Shown: piece by piece, positions 1-9,197 of the stretch | Layout: every line of letters starts with the position of its first letter | How positions within the stretch are numbered: position 1 is the first letter of the stretch | Assembly: GCF_030812835.1 (NCBI RefSeq) | Contig: NZ_JAUSTM010000008.1 | Coordinates: 1 to 64,000, forward strand | Source: Streptococcus moroccensis | Lineage (GTDB): Bacteria; Bacillota; Bacilli; Lactobacillales; Streptococcaceae | Direction of reading: 5' to 3' | DNA: 64,000 nucleotides | Program-made: the position numbers and the translations under genes | Notes under the pieces: model-generated | Told to the model about the DNA's origin: nothing | The model's input: only the letters and a program-made list of their open reading frames with translations | The model's database searches: none

Positions 1-96
1 GGAGTTTTTTGGTATAACCAGCGATGCGCACCCGCATAGCGGGTGGTTTATTTGTTTCGCACCTGCGGAGCGAAACGGACTTAAAGTCACATAACT
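1..96. repeat. Palindrome-rich segment at window edge
   Basis: Two strong stem-loops sit close together: CACCCGC/GCGGGTG (29-45, 3-nt loop) and GTTTCGC/GCGAAAC (54-76, 9-nt loop). The composition is more GC-rich than the nearby coding DNA. No reading frame is supported. It could be the end of a mobile element (IS200/IS605-like elements have such hairpins), a repeat unit, or a terminator of a gene outside the window. The identity is not resolved. Confidence 0.35.
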
Positions 97-141
97 AAAA
101 AGAGAGACACAACTATTATGGCTAGTTGTGTCTCTCTTTTT
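97..141 (-). terminator. phoU (pst operon) terminator
   Basis: This is a perfect 19-bp inverted repeat (97-115 and 123-141) with a 7-nt loop. It is flanked by A and T runs, so on the minus strand it gives a hairpin followed by U residues 5 nt after the phoU stop codon. The A/T symmetry means it could also stop plus-strand transcription. Confidence 0.92.
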
Positions 142-145
142 GCAA

Positions 146-799
146 TTACAATTCAATAATTTTACCTGTTTTAAGGAAAACTACCCATTCACAGATGTTG
201 GTTGCATAATCTCCAATACGCTCCAAATATGTCAGAACTTGGAAATAGTCCTTCCCGGCAACAACAGCCTCTGGGTTTTCCTTGATTAATTCAATGGTTA
301 AAGCTTGAATAGCATTATACATATTATCAATAGCGATGTCTGAAGCTGCAATTTCCCTTGCTTTCTCGTCGTCTCCCTTGATATAGGCATGCATTGTCTC
401 TTCAACCATTAACTTAACCGCACGACCCATTTTGCTGATTTCTTCTTCAACTTCTTTGAGTCGTGTTTCACCCTTCATACGGATAGTTGCTTCTGCAATG
501 GATAAGGCGTGGTCACCCATTCGCTCCACATCACTTGAAGCTTTTAATACTGTAATAACGGTCCGCAAATCATTTGCAACAGGTTGTTGTAGGGCAATAA
601 TTTCTAGAGATTTTTTCTCCAGTTTTAATTCGTAGTTATTAACCTCTTCGTCGCCTATAATAACTTCCTGGGCCAACTCACGATCGTGGCTAACAAAGGC
701 TCGCACAGTCTTATTGATTTGTGCCAGAACCTCTGTTCCCATAGCATAAAATTGATTGTGCAATTTCTCTAATTCTTCTTCAAATTGTGCTCTCAGCAT
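146..799 (-). CDS. phoU: Phosphate transport system regulator PhoU
   Basis: PhoU is the cytoplasmic three-helix-bundle protein that couples the Pst importer to the phosphate two-component system. The 217-residue product has the two PhoU repeats, with the helix motifs LEKKSLEIIALQQPVANDLR and, in the second half, QVLTYLERIGDYATNICEW. I chose the ATG at 799 because AAGGAG lies 6 nt upstream and the product then starts MLRAQFEEEL, as in other streptococci. The frame stays open for 38 more codons upstream (to 913), which would give an unusual N-terminus. It is the last gene of the pst operon, separated from pstB2 by 160 nt. Confidence 0.93.
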   Translation of the reverse strand: MLRAQFEEELEKLHNQFYAMGTEVLAQINKTVRAFVSHDRELAQEVIIGDEEVNNYELKLEKKSLEIIALQQPVANDLRTVITVLKASSDVERMGDHALSIAEATIRMKGETRLKEVEEEISKMGRAVKLMVEETMHAYIKGDDEKAREIAASDIAIDNMYNAIQALTIELIKENPEAVVAGKDYFQVLTYLERIGDYATNICEWVVFLKTGKIIEL

Positions 800-959
800 C
801 TTGATCTCCTTTTGAATTTCATCAAGGTTGATAACTCTCCTGAACATAGGACCATGCTTTAGTCCAGGAAACTCATCAAAAGCTCGTAAATCTAACAGAA
901 TAGCTAGGGTCATATTAATCGTCGCCTATAAGGTTTAATCGATATCATCCTTAGCATGA

Positions 960-1718
960 CTAACCAAATTTACCGGTAATGTAATCTTCTGTTTCCTTAT
1001 GTTTCGGATTTAAGAACATTTCTTTGGTTTTCCCAAATTCAATCAGTTTCCCATCTAGGAAAAAACCGGTTCGCTCTGAAATCCGAGACGCTTGTTGCAT
1101 GGAACGAGTTACCAACAAAAGCGTGTAATCTTTTTTGAGATCAAATAGCGTCTCTTCAATTTTTCCTGCAGAAATCGGATCAAGGGCAGAAGTTGGCTCG
1201 TCTAAAAGGATGATTTTAGGACTAGTAGCTAACACACGAGCAACGCACACCCGTTGCTGCTGTCCACCAGAGAGTCCAACAGCAGAGTCATCTAAACGGT
1301 CTTTGACCTCATCCCAAATCGATGCCCCTCGAAGTGCTTTTTCAACAGCTTCATCCAGGACAGCCTTGTCTTTAATCCCCTTGATGCGCAGTCCGTAGAC
1401 GACATTTTCATAAATGGACATTAAGAAAGGATTGGGTTGCTGGAAAACCATGCCGATTTCTTTACGGAGGTCAACGGTATCTGTTCTAGGACTATAAATA
1501 TTATGTCCATTATAAGTCACCGTTCCAGTCAAAGTAACTTCTGGATTTAAATCATTCATCCTATTGATGGAACGCAAAAGCGTCGATTTTCCAGATCCAG
1601 ATGGACCAATCAGAGCTGTGATTTCGTGAGGTAAAAAGTCAACGGAAACACTATCCAAGGCTTTTTTCTTTTTATAATAGACCGATAGGTCTTTAACACT
1701 TAAAATTGGTTCTGTCAT
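960..1718 (-). CDS. pstB2: Phosphate ABC transporter ATPase PstB (second copy)
   Basis: This is one of two tandem PstB ATPases that energise phosphate import. It has Walker [10 protein letters not shown] (about residues 38-46), signature LSGGQQQR and Walker [13 protein letters not shown]. The position of the H-loop histidine is an arginine here ([10 protein letters not shown]), whereas the neighbouring PstB1 has [10 protein letters not shown]. The ATG at 1718 follows AAAGGGA; another ATG lies one codon upstream and the frame is open to 1772, overlapping pstB1. The 252-residue length is normal. The two PstB proteins may form a heterodimer or alternate; this is an inference. Confidence 0.93.
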   Translation of the reverse strand: MTEPILSVKDLSVYYKKKKALDSVSVDFLPHEITALIGPSGSGKSTLLRSINRMNDLNPEVTLTGTVTYNGHNIYSPRTDTVDLRKEIGMVFQQPNPFLMSIYENVVYGLRIKGIKDKAVLDEAVEKALRGASIWDEVKDRLDDSAVGLSGGQQQRVCVARVLATSPKIILLDEPTSALDPISAGKIEETLFDLKKDYTLLLVTRSMQQASRISERTGFFLDGKLIEFGKTKEMFLNPKHKETEDYITGKFG

Positions 1719-1729
1719 CATTTCCCTTT

Positions 1730-2533
1730 CTATCCGAATCGACCAGTAACATAGTCCATCGTCGACTGACATTGAGCATCCTGGAAGATTTTTTTGGTTT
1801 TATCATATTCAATGAGATCGCCCAGATAGAAAAAGGCTGTAAAATCGCTAGAACGCGCTGCCTGTTGCATATTGTGAGTCACAATGATGATCGTATAGTT
1901 TTTCTTGAGTTCCATCATGGTTTCTTCAAGTTGCATGGTTGCAATCGGATCTAAAGCTGAAGCTGGTTCATCCATGAGCAAGATATCAGGCTTTACAGAA
2001 ATCGCCCGAGCAATACAAAGACGTTGTTGTTGTCCACCTGAAAGTGTGAAGGCAGATTTGTGAAGGTCATCTTTAACCTGATCCCAAAGCGCCGCTTGTT
2101 TCAGAGACGTTTCGACAATCTCATCCAGGATTTTTTTATCCTTAATTCCAGCACGCTCATGGGCAAACGTGATGTTATTATAAATGGATTTTGCAAAAGG
2201 ATTCGGACGTTGGAAAACCATTCCAATATGTTTACGGATTTCGTAAACGTTCATATCAGCACGGTTGACGTCAATCCCTTCATACAAAATTTCACCTGTA
2301 ACTTTAGCGACATCAATCGTATCATTCATGCGGTTAAGACTGCGTAAATAAGTTGATTTCCCACAGCCTGATGGACCAATTAAGGCTGTGATTTTATTTT
2401 TTTCAAACTGCATATCAATTCCTTTGATAGCCTCATTCGACCCATAATAAACATGAAGATCCTTTGTTTCGAGGGCGATTGTCTCTTGAGGAAAGGTGAT
2501 GATATGGCGTTCATTCCAATTATATTCGGCCAT
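1730..2533 (-). CDS. pstB1: Phosphate ABC transporter ATPase PstB (first copy)
   Basis: This is the ATP-binding subunit of the PstSCAB phosphate importer, 267 residues. Walker [10 protein letters not shown], signature LSGGQQQR, Walker [13 protein letters not shown] and the H-loop in [10 protein letters not shown] are all intact. It has a short N-terminal extension of about 20 residues before the ATPase core. It lies 61 nt after pstA and 11 nt before the chosen pstB2 start, in one transcript. Confidence 0.95.
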   Translation of the reverse strand: MAEYNWNERHIITFPQETIALETKDLHVYYGSNEAIKGIDMQFEKNKITALIGPSGCGKSTYLRSLNRMNDTIDVAKVTGEILYEGIDVNRADMNVYEIRKHIGMVFQRPNPFAKSIYNNITFAHERAGIKDKKILDEIVETSLKQAALWDQVKDDLHKSAFTLSGGQQQRLCIARAISVKPDILLMDEPASALDPIATMQLEETMMELKKNYTIIIVTHNMQQAARSSDFTAFFYLGDLIEYDKTKKIFQDAQCQSTMDYVTGRFG

Positions 2534-2594
2534 TAAGACTCCTTCTTAATTTTAAAAACAAGAAATTCTTGGTTAAAAACCAACCAAACAGGTA

Positions 2595-3482
2595 TTATTC
2601 TGCAGAAGTTAATCTCTTATACAACGTCTGACCTAAGCGACGCGCAGAAAGATTGAAAATCAAGATAAAGATTAACAGTACCGCTGCACTACCAGCAGAA
2701 ACTTGGACAGCATCAGGAATGGTGCCTTCACTGTTAACCTTCCAAATGTGGACGGCAAGGGTTTCTGCTTGACGGAAAATCGAAATCGGACTGGTTACAC
2801 TAAAAATGTTCCAGTTAGACCAATCAAGAGCTGGTGCTGATTGACCAGCCGTGTAGATGAGGGCTGCAGCTTCACCAAAAATACGTCCAGAAGCTAACAC
2901 AATCCCAGTAACAATCCCTGGCAGTGCCTCAGGAATAACAACATGGACAATCGTTTCCCATCGCGAAAGGCCTAAAGCTAATCCAGCTTCCCGTTGCGTG
3001 TGGTGAACATTTCGCAGGCTATCTTCTACTGTACGTGTCATCTGAGGCAAGTTAAAGACAGTTAGCGCCAAGGCACCTGAAATAATAGAAAAGCCGTATT
3101 GGAATTGAACAACGAAAATCAAGTAACCAAAGAGACCGACAACTACCGATGGCAGAGAGGAAAGAATCTCAATACAAGTCCGGATAAAGCTTGTCAACGG
3201 TCCTTTTTTAGCATATTCAGAAAGATAGATTCCCGCTCCCATTGAAATTGGAATAGAGATAATCAGTGTAACCACCAAAAGGAAGAAGGAATTGTAAAGC
3301 TGTATCCCGATACCACCACCGGCTTGGTAAGATGATGATGGACTGGTCAGAAAGGACCAACTGATATGTGGCAGACCTCTAAAAAGAATGAAGAGTATTA
3401 AGGATGCCAAAATGGTAACGATAATAACAGCAATTGTATATAAAATGCCTGTTGCTAATTTATCAACTTTTTTAGCGTGCAT
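2595..3482 (-). CDS. pstA: Phosphate ABC transporter permease PstA
   Basis: PstA is one of two membrane subunits of the phosphate importer. The 295-residue protein has about six hydrophobic segments and a typical inner-loop motif around HTQREAGLALGLSRWETI, which docks the ATPase. The start overlaps the end of pstC by 11 nt and is preceded by AAAGGAAG, so the two permease genes are translationally close. Length and order match PstA of other Firmicutes. Confidence 0.94.
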   Translation of the reverse strand: MHAKKVDKLATGILYTIAVIIVTILASLILFILFRGLPHISWSFLTSPSSSYQAGGGIGIQLYNSFFLLVVTLIISIPISMGAGIYLSEYAKKGPLTSFIRTCIEILSSLPSVVVGLFGYLIFVVQFQYGFSIISGALALTVFNLPQMTRTVEDSLRNVHHTQREAGLALGLSRWETIVHVVIPEALPGIVTGIVLASGRIFGEAAALIYTAGQSAPALDWSNWNIFSVTSPISIFRQAETLAVHIWKVNSEGTIPDAVQVSAGSAAVLLIFILIFNLSARRLGQTLYKRLTSAE

Positions 3483-4407
3483 AGTTCTTCTTCCTTTCTC
3501 GAGTGATGAACTTCATCAGCATATTGAAGGCCAAGCTCATAAAGAGTAAGACCAAAGCCAATGACCAGAGAACGTTATTTTGAACAGTTCCCATAACAGT
3601 ATTTCCAATTCCCATAGTCAAGACTGAGGTTAGGGTCGCTGCTGGTGTCGTTAACGAGGTTGGAATAACAGCCGAGTTACCAACGACCATCTGAATCGCT
3701 AGGGCTTCACCAAAAGCACGAGCCATCCCGAAGATGACTGCCGTGAAGATCCCAGGACGGGCCGCATTTAAGATCACACGCCAGATCGTTTGCCATCTTG
3801 TCGCTCCCATGGCCAGACTGGCTTCCTTATAGTGACGTGGAACAGCTCGCAAGCTATCAACTGTCATAAAGGTTACTGTCGGTAAAATCATAACAAAGAG
3901 GACGAATACCCCTGATAAGATCCCAAAACCGGTTCCTCCAAAAATAGAACGTACAAATGGTACAACCACTTGAAGACCGATAAACCCATAAACAACTGAT
4001 GGGATACCAACGAGTAGTTCGATAACCGGTTGGAGAATTTTTTTACCATACTTAGGAGAGACCTCGGTCATAAAGACAGCTGCTCCAATAGCAAAAGGTG
4101 TTGCAATCAAGGCCGATAAAATCGTTACAATAAAGGAACCCATAATCATAGGTAAAGCACCAAGATAGGGATTTCCATCAGCATCTTTAACACTTGGTTG
4201 CCATACTTTTCCAAATAGAAAATCTAAGGGATTAACCTTATCCACAAAGAAGGTGGACAAACCTTTTTGAGCCACAAAAATGAGAATCATAGCAACAACA
4301 AAGACAATGAGGGCTAGACATAAAAAGGTAATCGTTTTTCCAAATTTTTCAAGGCGAGAATTTTTTGACGGTGTGGTCAATTTTTTCGCCAATTCTTCAT
4401 TTTTCAT
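3472..4407 (-). CDS. pstC: Phosphate ABC transporter permease PstC
   Basis: PstC is the second permease of the phosphate importer, 311 residues. It has an N-terminal transmembrane helix (about residues 27-48), a large outer loop, and five more helices. The coupling-loop motif RHYKEASLAMGATRWQTIWR is clear. The ATG at 4407 follows AAGGAGG. It sits 9 nt after pstS and overlaps pstA. Confidence 0.94.
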   Translation of the reverse strand: MKNEELAKKLTTPSKNSRLEKFGKTITFLCLALIVFVVAMILIFVAQKGLSTFFVDKVNPLDFLFGKVWQPSVKDADGNPYLGALPMIMGSFIVTILSALIATPFAIGAAVFMTEVSPKYGKKILQPVIELLVGIPSVVYGFIGLQVVVPFVRSIFGGTGFGILSGVFVLFVMILPTVTFMTVDSLRAVPRHYKEASLAMGATRWQTIWRVILNAARPGIFTAVIFGMARAFGEALAIQMVVGNSAVIPTSLTTPAATLTSVLTMGIGNTVMGTVQNNVLWSLALVLLFMSLAFNMLMKFITRERKKNYAR

Positions 4408-4416
4408 GGTTCCTCC

Positions 4417-5283
4417 TTATTTTGTTGTCACATTGCCCTGAGCGTCTTTGGTTACTTTCATCTCATTGATAGAGATATAACCAATAGTCGGCACAATACC
4501 CGTTTGCACTTCGTCACTCATCATATAATCCATAAACTCTTTGGTCAACTCAGTAGGCTCACCCTTGGTATACATGTGCTCATAAGCCCAGATTGGCCAA
4601 TCATTGGTAGCTACATTTTCAGCAGTTGCTTCAAAACCATTGAGTTTTAATTTTTTCACGGAATCATCAACATAAGCAAAAGCAAGGTAAGAAATGGCAC
4701 CTGGTGTCTGAGAGACAATGGATTTAACCATCCCGTTGGAATCTTGTTCTTGGCTCTGTTTGGCAGCAACACCATCCATAATAATACTATCAAAAGTCGC
4801 ACGGGACCCTGAGCTGGCTGCGCGATTAATGATGGAAATTTCTAAGTCTGCACCGCCTAGTTCCTTCCAGTTTGAGATTTCTCCAATGAAAATCTGTCGA
4901 AGTTCTTCTGTCGTCACATCATCAACAGTGACTTTGCTGTTGACAATTACTGCTAAGCCTGCAACCGCTACTTGGTGATCGACAAGAACACTGGCATCAA
5001 TACCATCTTTTTCTTCAGCAAAGAGGTCACTATTTCCTATCTGGACGGCACCAGATTGGACTTGAGAAAGACCTGTACCGGAACCACCACCTTGGACGTT
5101 AACCGTTTTACCGAGGTTCTCTTGACCAAATTCATGGGCTGCAGCCTCAACAAGTGGTTGCAATGCCGTTGATCCAACCGCAGTAATCGATTCACCTTTG
5201 TCGATCCAACTGGCACAAGCTGAGAGGTTTACGGCAGCTAAAGCCACCACGAGCATTCGGCTCCATTTGCGTTTTATTTTCAC
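4417..5283 (-). CDS. pstS: Phosphate-binding lipoprotein PstS
   Basis: PstS is the extracellular phosphate receptor of the Pst importer. The 288-residue product has a basic N-terminus, a hydrophobic stretch and a lipobox LSAC (Cys23), so it should be a membrane-anchored lipoprotein. The phosphate-loop signatures GSTALQPL and [11 protein letters not shown] are present, as is the later [16 protein letters not shown] motif (here [12 protein letters not shown]). The start codon is GTG (5283), 7 nt after AAAGGAG. It is the first gene of the operon and follows a promoter with two inverted repeats. Confidence 0.95.
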   Translation of the reverse strand: MKIKRKWSRMLVVALAAVNLSACASWIDKGESITAVGSTALQPLVEAAAHEFGQENLGKTVNVQGGGSGTGLSQVQSGAVQIGNSDLFAEEKDGIDASVLVDHQVAVAGLAVIVNSKVTVDDVTTEELRQIFIGEISNWKELGGADLEISIINRAASSGSRATFDSIIMDGVAAKQSQEQDSNGMVKSIVSQTPGAISYLAFAYVDDSVKKLKLNGFEATAENVATNDWPIWAYEHMYTKGEPTELTKEFMDYMMSDEVQTGIVPTIGYISINEMKVTKDAQGNVTTK

Positions 5284-5303
5284 GGATGTCTCCTTTATTC
5301 TTA

Positions 5304-5387
5304 AAAGAGGGAAATTTACCTTAACTTCACAAAAATTTTACAGAATTTCCCTCTTTCAACTATAACATAGTTGAATCTATTTGAAAA
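5304..5387 (-). promoter_or_regulatory. pstS promoter with two inverted repeats
   Basis: On the minus strand a -35 box TTTTCA (5382-5387), a 17-nt spacer and a -10 box TATAGT (5359-5364) lie upstream of pstS. A dyad TTCAACTA-N5-TAGTTGAA (5355-5375) covers the -10 region. A second, 13-bp inverted repeat (5304-5316 with 5344-5356) brackets the start of the transcript and ends in a short U run. Either could serve phosphate control or end transcription coming from rsmF. No clear TTAACA-type Pho-box pair was seen. Confidence 0.55.
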
Positions 5388-5392
5388 GCAGT

Positions 5393-6706
5393 TTACTTCA
5401 TTCTAAGGCCTTTAGGATAGTAATTTTTTAGGGTTCCATTGACCCATTTGGCAAAGCCTAAACCATTGCCTGCGACCAAAACTTGATACCATCCGTTAGG
5501 AAGTGAACTATTCAGCGCTAAAGCCTCTCCTCTGATGTAGCGTTCAGCCTCTTCGTCACATAATGTCAGGGATTGCATAACTTCTTTTGGTTTGAGAGCG
5601 ACTCCCAAAGCAAAGCTAGGTTCAAACCGTTTGGTCTTATAGGTTCCCAAATGGAGGCCATTTCTGGCTAATCGCATCTTACTCAAATCAGGTAATCCTT
5701 GAGGAACCAGATACAGTTCATCGCCAAAGGTTTGCAAGATACCCTCTAGTTTCACGTTCAAGTGCTTGCTTTCAAACTCCCTCCAATAATGCAACTGATC
5801 CTTAGTCAGATTTGACTTGCCTGATTTTACAGGTTTATCTGATATCCCTTGCTTTTTGTCCTGGAAATGCGCCACAAACTGCCCTTCCCCTTTAAAATGA
5901 TGGGGATACATCCGAGCCGTCTCAGGCTGACCAAGTCCCTCAACCATACCATTGATTTTAGCCACAGGAATAAGGTTAAAATCTGGAAATTCCTCTAATA
6001 CCCAATTCACAATGTCTTCATTTTCCTCAGGTGCCCATGTGCAGGTCGAATACACGAGGCGTCCGCCGGGTTTTAACATAATCATAGCATCTTGAATGAT
6101 TTTCCTTTGTAACCTGGCACAGCTAGCTGGGTAATCTTCTGACCAATAATTGATGGCATCAGGGTCTTTTCGAAACATCCCTTCTCCCGAGCAAGGGGCA
6201 TCAAGGACAATAAGATCAAAATACGCTTTGAACACCTTAGCGAGACGCTCTGCAGATTCATTGGTCACAATAACATTTCGGGCCCCAAAACGTTCGATAT
6301 TTTCGACAAGAATTTTACTGCGTTTTTTGTTTATCTCATTAGATACTAAGATCCCTTGATTATTGAGATAACTCAATAGATGTGTTGACTTACCACCGGG
6401 AGCAGCACAGAGGTCCAGCACCTTCATGCCAGGTTCTGGCTGGGCTATTTGACCAACAACCTGAGCAGCTGGTTCTTGTGAATAAACAAGCCCTGTTACA
6501 TGCTCCAAGGATTTCCCTGATACCTTGCCGTAATAGGACCAAGGCATACTGGGAATTGGCGCGTCAAAAGATCTCTGATTCTCCTTCAAAGGATTGGTTC
6601 GAAAACCTGTTACTGCGGGTTGCTGAAATGTTTGAAAAAAAGCTTGGGCCTCTTCTGTGCCAAGCCATTTTTCATATCTCAACCGAAAGGATTCTGGTAA
6701 CTGCAT
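5393..6706 (-). CDS. rsmF: rRNA cytosine-C5 methyltransferase, RsmF/NOL1-NOP2-Sun family
   Basis: This is a SAM-dependent 5-methylcytosine RNA methyltransferase, 437 residues. The SAM motif DLCAAPGGKSTHLL and the two cysteine motifs of the family, DAPCSGEG and STCTWAPEENE, are all present. The C-terminal third carries the RsmF-type ferredoxin-like and PUA-like extension (about residues 290-437). Its ATG shares bases with the stop of the upstream phosphatase gene (TAATG), so translation is probably coupled. The substrate could be 16S or 23S rRNA; RsmF is the best family label. Confidence 0.88.
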   Translation of the reverse strand: MQLPESFRLRYEKWLGTEEAQAFFQTFQQPAVTGFRTNPLKENQRSFDAPIPSMPWSYYGKVSGKSLEHVTGLVYSQEPAAQVVGQIAQPEPGMKVLDLCAAPGGKSTHLLSYLNNQGILVSNEINKKRSKILVENIERFGARNVIVTNESAERLAKVFKAYFDLIVLDAPCSGEGMFRKDPDAINYWSEDYPASCARLQRKIIQDAMIMLKPGGRLVYSTCTWAPEENEDIVNWVLEEFPDFNLIPVAKINGMVEGLGQPETARMYPHHFKGEGQFVAHFQDKKQGISDKPVKSGKSNLTKDQLHYWREFESKHLNVKLEGILQTFGDELYLVPQGLPDLSKMRLARNGLHLGTYKTKRFEPSFALGVALKPKEVMQSLTLCDEEAERYIRGEALALNSSLPNGWYQVLVAGNGLGFAKWVNGTLKNYYPKGLRMK

Positions 6707-7467
6707 TAAATCTCCAATACTTTTTGAATATCTGCTAAACGTGTTTTAGGGACCATCATGATAAACTCACGCTCTTTAAAAGACGGCTCTTCCCCTGATA
6801 AGGTCACCGTGGCATAACCCAAGCGGTCTCCCATAATCTTTGACGCCCCGTAATCCCAGGGACTGATATTGGAAATATAGCCATAAAGCTGACCTGCTAG
6901 GACTTTAGACGCGCTTAGTGCTGCCGAACCATAGGTTCTAACTCCCAAAAATTGGCTAGCCAAATCTCCAACGCCAGCCACATTATGGCGATACATCCCA
7001 GGATTAATAGCTAATAAACTCTGGCTGTAAGGCCGCTCTTCAAAAGCTGGCAAAGGGGTTTCGTTGCAGAACACTTCAAAAGCACCGCCCCCGTAGAACA
7101 TCTCCTCAGCCATCACATCATAGATCAAGCCAAACTGTCCTACACCATTTTCGTAATACCCCACTGAGATGGCAAAATCTGTTTTTTGAGCAACAAAGTT
7201 AGCTGTACCATCAATGGGATCAATCACCCAGATATTACCTTCATGAATGTCTTGAAAGACATCGCCTTCTTCTGCTAAAAAACAGTCAGAGGGATAGGCT
7301 TCAGTAATCGCTTCCATCAAGAAGTCCTGAACTTTTTGATCCATATCAGTGACCAGATCTGTAAAATCTGTTTTTTCCTTGATTTCAAAAGGTTGGTCCA
7401 TCTGCGCCTTTAAAAAGGCACCGGCAGACCAAACCAATGATTTTGCAAAATCAAACTTAGTTTCCAA
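6706..7467 (-). CDS. Inositol monophosphatase family protein
   Basis: This is a 253-residue Mg2+-dependent phosphatase of the IMPase/FBPase/CysQ superfamily. The metal-binding motifs AEEGD and DPIDGTANF and the C-terminal [10 protein letters not shown] (family WDxAA variant) are visible. The real substrate in streptococci is uncertain (inositol phosphate, nucleotide 3'-phosphate or another sugar phosphate). It overlaps the UPF0223 gene by 11 nt and rsmF by 1 nt, in the run spx-UPF0223-IMPase-rsmF. Confidence 0.88.
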   Translation of the reverse strand: METKFDFAKSLVWSAGAFLKAQMDQPFEIKEKTDFTDLVTDMDQKVQDFLMEAITEAYPSDCFLAEEGDVFQDIHEGNIWVIDPIDGTANFVAQKTDFAISVGYYENGVGQFGLIYDVMAEEMFYGGGAFEVFCNETPLPAFEERPYSQSLLAINPGMYRHNVAGVGDLASQFLGVRTYGSAALSASKVLAGQLYGYISNISPWDYGASKIMGDRLGYATVTLSGEEPSFKEREFIMMVPKTRLADIQKVLEI

Positions 7468-7735
7468 GGCTCACTTTTCCTTTCCCAAGGTTTTTTGCAG
7501 CCTGCACCACTTTATAGGTTGAATAGCCGCTGACTGCTTCAAAGTCACGATCAATTTGGCGTTCCTGCCCCTTGCTAGGAACGACTGTTTTAAACTGCTG
7601 ATAGGCCGAAAGAATTGCTTGGCGGTCTACCCCACCTTCATAAGCAAGCTCCACTTGATTCAAAAAAGAAAGCACTGCCGCTATTTCGTCAGTGCTCCAC
7701 GACAAATCCAAAGGGTATGAATACTGTTTGTCCAT
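7457..7735 (-). CDS. UPF0223 family protein
   Basis: This is a 92-residue conserved Firmicutes protein beginning [18 protein letters not shown] and containing [17 protein letters not shown], which match the small helical UPF0223 family. The function is not known. It sits between spx (51 nt upstream) and the phosphatase gene (11-nt overlap), an arrangement common in streptococci. Confidence 0.87.
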   Translation of the reverse strand: MDKQYSYPLDLSWSTDEIAAVLSFLNQVELAYEGGVDRQAILSAYQQFKTVVPSKGQERQIDRDFEAVSGYSTYKVVQAAKNLGKGKVSLGN

Positions 7736-7786
7736 ACGTTTTTATCTCTTACTTTCCAATACTCTTACACGATTTACGACAGAAAC

Positions 7787-8188
7787 TTAACCGATTTCTG
7801 CCTTTAAGGTAGCGTTTTTAAGCTCTTGCTTACGGTAATCTCTCGACAAGAAGGCTCTGATTTCATCTTCATTGAAGCCAATTTGCATCCGTTTTTGGTC
7901 TAACAAAATAGGACGACGCAGAAGACTTGGGTATTCTTCAATCAGACTAATTAACTCTGATATGGATAAATCGTCAACATCGACATTTAATTTTTGAAAA
8001 ATTTTCGACCGTGTTGAAATCAAATCATCCGTACCATTTTCCGTTAAGGAAAGGATATGTCTCAATTCATCAGCCGTTAAAGGGCTTGTCATAATATTAT
8101 GTTCCCTAAAAGGGACATTATGTTTCGTCAACCAAGCTCTTGCCTTGCGACAAGAGGTACAACTCGGTGATAAAAATAGGGTAATCAT
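7787..8188 (-). CDS. spx: Spx-type transcriptional regulator
   Basis: This is an ArsC-fold regulator that binds the RNA polymerase alpha C-terminal domain and responds to thiol stress. The 133-residue protein has the redox CXXC pair at Cys10 and Cys13 (SPSCTSCRKA) and the family motif RRPILLDQKRMQIGFNEDEIR. The ATG at 8188 was chosen because GAGG lies upstream and the product then starts MITLFLSPSC; the open frame runs on to 8224. Streptococci have more than one Spx paralogue, and I cannot say whether this is SpxA1 or SpxA2. Confidence 0.9.
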   Translation of the reverse strand: MITLFLSPSCTSCRKARAWLTKHNVPFREHNIMTSPLTADELRHILSLTENGTDDLISTRSKIFQKLNVDVDDLSISELISLIEEYPSLLRRPILLDQKRMQIGFNEDEIRAFLSRDYRKQELKNATLKAEIG

Positions 8189-8215
8189 AGCTTCATCCTC
8201 ATACTTACTACTTTT

Positions 8216-8221
8216 ATTATA
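8216..8221 (-). promoter_or_regulatory. spx promoter (-10)
   Basis: The minus strand has TATAAT 27 nt upstream of the spx ATG. The -35 region is poor (TAGCAA at 17 nt). The promoter lies in the 71-nt gap after ribF, so spx can be expressed apart from truB-ribF. Confidence 0.5.
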
Positions 8222-8259
8222 CAATAATTACGAGCATTTTGCTAGACTTTTTTGTGAAT

Positions 8260-9177
8260 TTATGCCTGCCATTCTCTGGCGATTTTGGCGTCATCTTCCA
8301 ATTGTTGACTTAAGGCTTCAATATTTTCAAACTTGACCATCTCACGAATCTTATCGAGCCATTGAATACTGATTTTCTGACCATATAGGTTGCCATCAAA
8401 TTCAAAGATATGGGCCTCTATTCTTAGCTCTGTCCCATCAAACGTCACGTTCTTGCCAATGCTTGCCATGGCCCGATAGGTTTGGTGACCGATAACCACA
8501 TCCGCGACATAAACCCCATCTGCAGGGATATACACCCGGTCTAAAAGAGCTAGATTAGCTGTTGGATAGCCGATTGTTCGACCCCGAGCGTCTCCATGGA
8601 CCACAATGCCATGGGTATCATATGGATATCCAAGTAACCTATTGGCTTCAAGCATATTACCTGATAAAATAGCTTGCCGGATACGTGTCGATGAGATTTT
8701 TTTCCCATCCATGTCCAATTCAGGAACCACAATCACCTGCCCATCGAAAACTTCTTTGAGGTAGTGCCCATCCTTTTGATCGCTAGCAAACCGATAGTCA
8801 AAACCTGTCACAATAGCCTTAGCTCTAAGACTATGAATATACTGGTCAATAAAATCAGTTGAGTTGGTTCTAGCAAACTCCCCTGTAAAATCAATCAAAT
8901 AGAGATCATCTACACCAGCTGCCTCAAAGCGCGTTAGTCTTTCTGACGGGCTATTTAAATGAAGGAGCAAGTCAGGCTCAAAACGAGTGAAAGCCAACTT
9001 TGGAGATTCCGGAAAAGTGAGGACCGCCACGCGCAAGCCCTCTTTTTCAGCTATCTTTCTCGCTTCTTTAAACAGGGCCTGATGGCCTAAATGCAGCCCG
9101 TCAAAATAACCAAGAACAAGTACGGTGTCTTGCTCTTGGTGGATATCTTTATAATCGTTAATGTTGAAAACTTTCAT
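8260..9177 (-). CDS. ribF: Bifunctional riboflavin kinase / FAD synthetase RibF
   Basis: RibF makes FMN from riboflavin and then FAD. The 305-residue protein has the N-terminal nucleotidyltransferase domain (VLGYFDGLHLGHQALF near residues 20-35; ISSTRIRQAIL) and the C-terminal kinase domain (GRTIGYPTANL and the following beta-barrel). It lies 20 nt after truB and is probably cotranscribed with it, the usual Firmicutes pairing. Confidence 0.95.
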   Translation of the reverse strand: MKVFNINDYKDIHQEQDTVLVLGYFDGLHLGHQALFKEARKIAEKEGLRVAVLTFPESPKLAFTRFEPDLLLHLNSPSERLTRFEAAGVDDLYLIDFTGEFARTNSTDFIDQYIHSLRAKAIVTGFDYRFASDQKDGHYLKEVFDGQVIVVPELDMDGKKISSTRIRQAILSGNMLEANRLLGYPYDTHGIVVHGDARGRTIGYPTANLALLDRVYIPADGVYVADVVIGHQTYRAMASIGKNVTFDGTELRIEAHIFEFDGNLYGQKISIQWLDKIREMVKFENIEALSQQLEDDAKIAREWQA

Positions 9178-9197
9178 AACTTCTATTCTACCATAAC

